Positions 53,012 through 55,522 of a stretch of DNA of 55,522 nucleotides are shown in pieces. The notes below the pieces were generated by a model that did no database searches, was not told where the DNA came from, and was given only the letters and a program-made list of their open reading frames with translations. The position numbers were made by a program, and so were the translations under genes. This DNA comes from Bacteroidota bacterium (GTDB lineage: Bacteria; Bacteroidota; Ignavibacteria; Kryptoniales; JAKASW01): NCBI GenBank assembly GCA_021811615.1, contig JAJZNW010000072.1, positions 1-55,522 of the forward strand, given 5' to 3'. The stretch's first letter is position 1, and the number at the start of each line of letters is the position of its first letter.

Positions 53012-53150
53012 TCCTAGGAAGCTGGCCGAAAAGTCCAACCACGAAGTCACCAAGGCACTAAGTGAGCCCAATTGATGCAGAACCGAGAATTGTCCTTTGT
53101 GCCTTCGAGACTTTGTGGTTACATGGGAGGATTTCGGCCGCGCTTCTAGA
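53012..53150. repeat. palindromic dispersed repeat, copy B
   Basis: Inner arms AACCACGAAGTCACCAAGG (from 53037) and CCTTCGAGACTTTGTGGTT (ending 53120) are inverted. Outer arms TCCTAGGAAGCTGGCCGAAAA and TTTCGGCCGCGCTTCTAGA are inverted again. The outer arms are homologous to those of copy A at 5927-6065, so the unit is about 139 bp with nested symmetry. Its right end supplies the TAG stop codon of the minus-strand phosphohexomutase gene (53146-53148). Confidence 0.78.
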
Positions 53151-54546
53151 GGTTCGTGATCGCTTCGAGTATCTTATCCACCTTCTCCTTCGAATCGGCC
53201 TCGCAGTAATAGCGGATGAGAGGTTCCGTACCTGAAGCGCGAACGAGCATCCATCCGCCGTCGGCGAAGAAGTATTTGAACCCGTCGATCTTGAGAACGT
53301 GGTCCACCTTGTGTCCCGCGACTTCTTTCAGCCCTTTCTTCATCTTCGCGAGAACCTTCTGCTTGTATTTCTCCGTCGTGCGGACATCGATCCTTCTGTA
53401 TATGTGCGGCCCGACCTGGTCGAACAACTCCTTTACGAGCTCGCCCAGAGTTCGTCCTCTCTTTACCATCATCTCGCAGAGCGTCAGGCCGAGGAATAAC
53501 CCGTCGCGTTCGGGGATGTGTCCCTTCAGACCGACGCCGCCGCTTTCCTCGCCGCCTATGAGTACATCCCGTGAAACCATAAGCGAAGCGACATGCTTGA
53601 AGCCGACCGGCAGTTCGGTCAGCGGAAGGTTATATATCTTCGCCAGCTTGTCGGGCATCTCGCCTACGGAGACCGTCTTCACGATCTCGCCTCTCATTCC
53701 CTTGGTCTCGTACAGATATTTCAGGAGCAGCGCGTAAACTTCCTGCGGTCCGACGAAGTTGCCGTGCTCGTCTACCGCTCCGATCCTGTCCGCATCTCCG
53801 TCCGTGGCGAGTCCGACGCTGTAATTCCCGCGCGGAACCAGCTTCATCAGCTCGGGCAGATGAGCGGCGATCGGCTCGGGGTGCTCACCTCCGAACGACG
53901 GGTTGAATTCGTTGTGTATGACGTCGGCATCTTCGATGATCTGCTGAAGAATCCCTTGTCCGGCTCCGTACATGGCATCATGGACGATTTTCAGACGCGC
54001 GTCCTTTATCGCCGCGATGTCTATTTTCTTTTTGAGATCATCTATATATAACTGGCGGAGATTTGCCTTAGTGATCTTTCCCTTTTCGACGAGTTCGTCG
54101 AAGCCCTTCTTCACCACTTCAAGAGCCTTTTCGGAAGTCTTGTTGGCTTCTTTCTCCACTTTATTGACGATCTCTACATCTTCCGGTCCGCCGAAATCGG
54201 CTTTGAGTTTGAACCCATTATATCTTGCGGGGTTGTGGCTTGCAGTGATGACGACGCCCGCTGCCGCTTTGAATTCCGGTATCGCTAGCGAAAGCGCCGG
54301 AGTCGGGCAGTAACCGTCCGAGAGTATGACTTTCATCCCGGTGTTAGCTATTACCTGTGCCGTCCTCTCGGCAAACTCAGCCGACAGGAACCTGGTATCG
54401 TGCCCGACAAGTATCCCGTTCTTAGCCAGCTTATGCTTCTTGTAATATCTTCCTGTCGCCAGTGCCACCCTGGATACATTGCTGAAAGTATAATCCTGCG
54501 CAATTACTCCCCGCCATCCGTCTGTTCCGAATTTGATCTTCTCCAT
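53146..54546 (-). CDS. phosphohexomutase (phosphoglucomutase/phosphomannomutase)
   Basis: A 466-residue cytosolic enzyme of the alpha-D-phosphohexomutase family, moving phosphate between C1 and C6. All four signature sites are present: phosphoserine loop TASHNPARYNG, metal loop DGDADRIG, sugar loop GEESGG, phosphate loop RASGTEPLIRYY. Glucose- versus mannose-phosphate specificity cannot be told by eye. It could channel glucose 1-phosphate, or with less certainty GlcNAc-1-phosphate, into central metabolism. The last codons and the stop lie within the palindromic repeat at 53012-53150. Confidence 0.93.
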   Translation of the reverse strand: MEKIKFGTDGWRGVIAQDYTFSNVSRVALATGRYYKKHKLAKNGILVGHDTRFLSAEFAERTAQVIANTGMKVILSDGYCPTPALSLAIPEFKAAAGVVITASHNPARYNGFKLKADFGGPEDVEIVNKVEKEANKTSEKALEVVKKGFDELVEKGKITKANLRQLYIDDLKKKIDIAAIKDARLKIVHDAMYGAGQGILQQIIEDADVIHNEFNPSFGGEHPEPIAAHLPELMKLVPRGNYSVGLATDGDADRIGAVDEHGNFVGPQEVYALLLKYLYETKGMRGEIVKTVSVGEMPDKLAKIYNLPLTELPVGFKHVASLMVSRDVLIGGEESGGVGLKGHIPERDGLFLGLTLCEMMVKRGRTLGELVKELFDQVGPHIYRRIDVRTTEKYKQKVLAKMKKGLKEVAGHKVDHVLKIDGFKYFFADGGWMLVRASGTEPLIRYYCEADSKEKVDKILEAITNL

Positions 54547-54651
54547 AGCCTTTATCCTTTTGGTTAGTACCTCGACAAAATAAAAACAGCTTCGCTAAGT
54601 TTCAACGATGATACGCGAATCGGATGCATGATCGTGGAGCAGGACGCGAGC

Positions 54652-55404
54652 TTAATCCGGTTCCCCATCCATCCCCAGCAGGTTCTTTTCCGAAAGCCAG
54701 TCGGCGATTGAGCCGCAGATTCTCTGGATGTCGCCGGACGTAACGTCTATTTCAGTATGAGGGAGGATCGACATGGAGGCCTTCTCCCTGAATAACTCCT
54801 GTTCCTCTACGAAGATTGCCGTATTGTCATATTGAGCCGGGTTGCCCGAGACTTTCAGCCTTTCTTCTCGCGCCTGGGGAAAGGAGCGCTCGCTTCTCGT
54901 GCAAAGAACGACGGCAAACCCGAGAGGGAGAAGCCTCTCTTCGAGCCAGCCGAAATCGTAATTCTTCCCTTGCCGGTCCTGGTACACGGCTGTCGAAATG
55001 TGAAATCTGTCCACGATCCACGAGTAATATCTTTCAAGCTCGAAGAGTCTCACCCAGGTTTGATAGGTTTCCATCGCGAGATGCTCTTCCTCAGGTAGGA
55101 AATTGATCATGCCCCGGCCCCAGGGAAAGTTTGTGAAGGCGCACCATTCCGCAGAAACAAGCGGCGAATGATAACGATATTTGCGGGGACCAACTATCCT
55201 CGGATGTTCATTCAATGCGAAGGCGATCTCGGTCTTGTGTGTGAGCCTGGTACCTTCAAGAATTATCTTCGGACACAGCTTTCGTGGTATCTTCTGCAAA
55301 ATGCCCGGCCCTCCTGTTCTGCCGTAAAAATTCCGGTATGAATTTAAGACAAACCGTTCAGGTAGTCCAGTGCGTTCGAACGTGAAAGGGGGGACGGTAA
55401 CCAC
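54652..55404 (-). CDS. thymidylate-kinase-like P-loop protein with degenerate Walker A
   Basis: A 250-residue protein of unknown function. KIILEGTRLTHKTEIAFAL near residue 47 has the shape and place of a nucleotide-kinase Walker A (usually GxxxxGKT), but His replaces the last Gly (GTRLTHKT). WIVDRFHISTAVYQ near the middle matches the DRY/F-x-x-S motif of thymidylate and deoxynucleoside kinases. The C-terminal third includes a helical segment with many Glu and Arg. The His-for-Gly change may weaken ATP binding, so it may be a divergent kinase or a binding protein. GTG start at 55404; no Shine-Dalgarno site seen. Confidence 0.6.
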   Translation of the reverse strand: MVTVPPFTFERTGLPERFVLNSYRNFYGRTGGPGILQKIPRKLCPKIILEGTRLTHKTEIAFALNEHPRIVGPRKYRYHSPLVSAEWCAFTNFPWGRGMINFLPEEEHLAMETYQTWVRLFELERYYSWIVDRFHISTAVYQDRQGKNYDFGWLEERLLPLGFAVVLCTRSERSFPQAREERLKVSGNPAQYDNTAIFVEEQELFREKASMSILPHTEIDVTSGDIQRICGSIADWLSEKNLLGMDGEPD

Positions 55405-55487
55405 TCAGTTACGGGGCTAGAATAAGAAGAAAGACGGGTTAGGGGCTGGACTCGCTGGGAAGGGTTGTTTATATTGGGGAAGAGACA

Positions 55488-55522
55488 ATGCCAGAGACGA
55501 AGAGGTTCATAGAGACAGCGAC
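55488..55522 (+). CDS. possible start of a further gene (cut by the window edge)
   Basis: ATG at 55488 opens MPETKRFIETA and stays open to the window end. A G-rich GGGGAAGAG stands just before it and TATATT at 55470-55475 could be a -10 box. Too short to identify. Confidence 0.3.
   Translation, partial: MPETKRFIETA

Overview
The window looks like a chromosomal segment (or MAG contig) of a moderately GC-rich member of the FCB (Bacteroidota/Ignavibacteriota) lineage. Four secreted proteins end in a type A C-terminal sorting domain of the type IX secretion system (T9SS), with the NYPNPFNP block and a terminal KMLLLK. The TonB-dependent receptors start with a carboxypeptidase-regulatory-like domain, and transaldolase is fused to phosphoglucose isomerase. 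The promoters I can read are classical TTGACA/TATAAT rather than the TTTG/TAnnTTTG type of Bacteroidia, so I favour an Ignavibacteria-like organism. This is inference; I see no rRNA, tRNA or CRISPR here.

Bases 1-33129 hold a glycan-use locus built from repeated modules. Three TonB-dependent receptors are each followed by a T9SS-exported right-handed beta-helix protein (850-5797, 6637-11623, 17880-22789), and no SusD-like gene is present. Two copies of an AmpG-like MFS permease plus a GH94 phosphorylase follow (11980-15797 and 24322-28118). The GH94 residues line up best with N,N'-diacetylchitobiose phosphorylase. A ROK-family repressor (16485-17696), a T9SS-exported GH18 enzyme (22904-24295), a Tat-exported GH125 alpha-mannosidase (28371-29813) and a large sortilin/BNR beta-propeller protein on the minus strand (29896-33129) complete it. 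My model: GH18 and the beta-helix proteins act at the surface, the receptors import beta-GlcNAc oligomers, the MFS carries the disaccharide into the cytoplasm, and GH94 phosphorolyses it. Three promoters (receptor 1, receptor 2, ROK) share one geometry: TTGACA-N17-(-10)-N6-GTTTrTT-N9-AAyAAAC, with the 23-bp palindrome starting exactly 35 bp after the first base of the -35 box each time. I read this as the ROK operator and an autoregulated regulon. The two MFS-GH94 copies match without visible difference over 3683 bp, and the match begins and ends inside the two genes, which points to gene conversion between older paralogues (or to an assembly artefact).

Bases 33558-39606 carry a small zinc-ribbon protein, five co-directional envelope genes (three LPP20-like proteins, an LpoB-like lipoprotein, a COG3014-like lipoprotein) and a DUF4402-like secreted protein.

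Bases 39941-43899 hold rpiB, a transaldolase/glucose-6-phosphate isomerase fusion and a HAD phosphatase. These link sugar phosphates from the glycan locus to central metabolism, as does the phosphohexomutase at 53146-54546.

Bases 43994-47294 form a nitric oxide island: a quinol-type NO reductase on the minus strand faces a DUF2249 gene (broken by an in-frame TAA) and a hemerythrin-like gene. The divergent promoter region holds two TTGAC-N4-GTCAA palindromes, each about 41.5 bp from a predicted start point.

Bases 47325-55522 carry a methyltransferase, tyrosine phenol-lyase, two tandem MFS paralogues, a bacilliredoxin, a phosphohexomutase, a thymidylate-kinase-like protein with a degenerate P-loop, and possibly the start of another gene. 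A ~139-bp palindromic repeat occurs twice (5927-6065 and 53012-53150).
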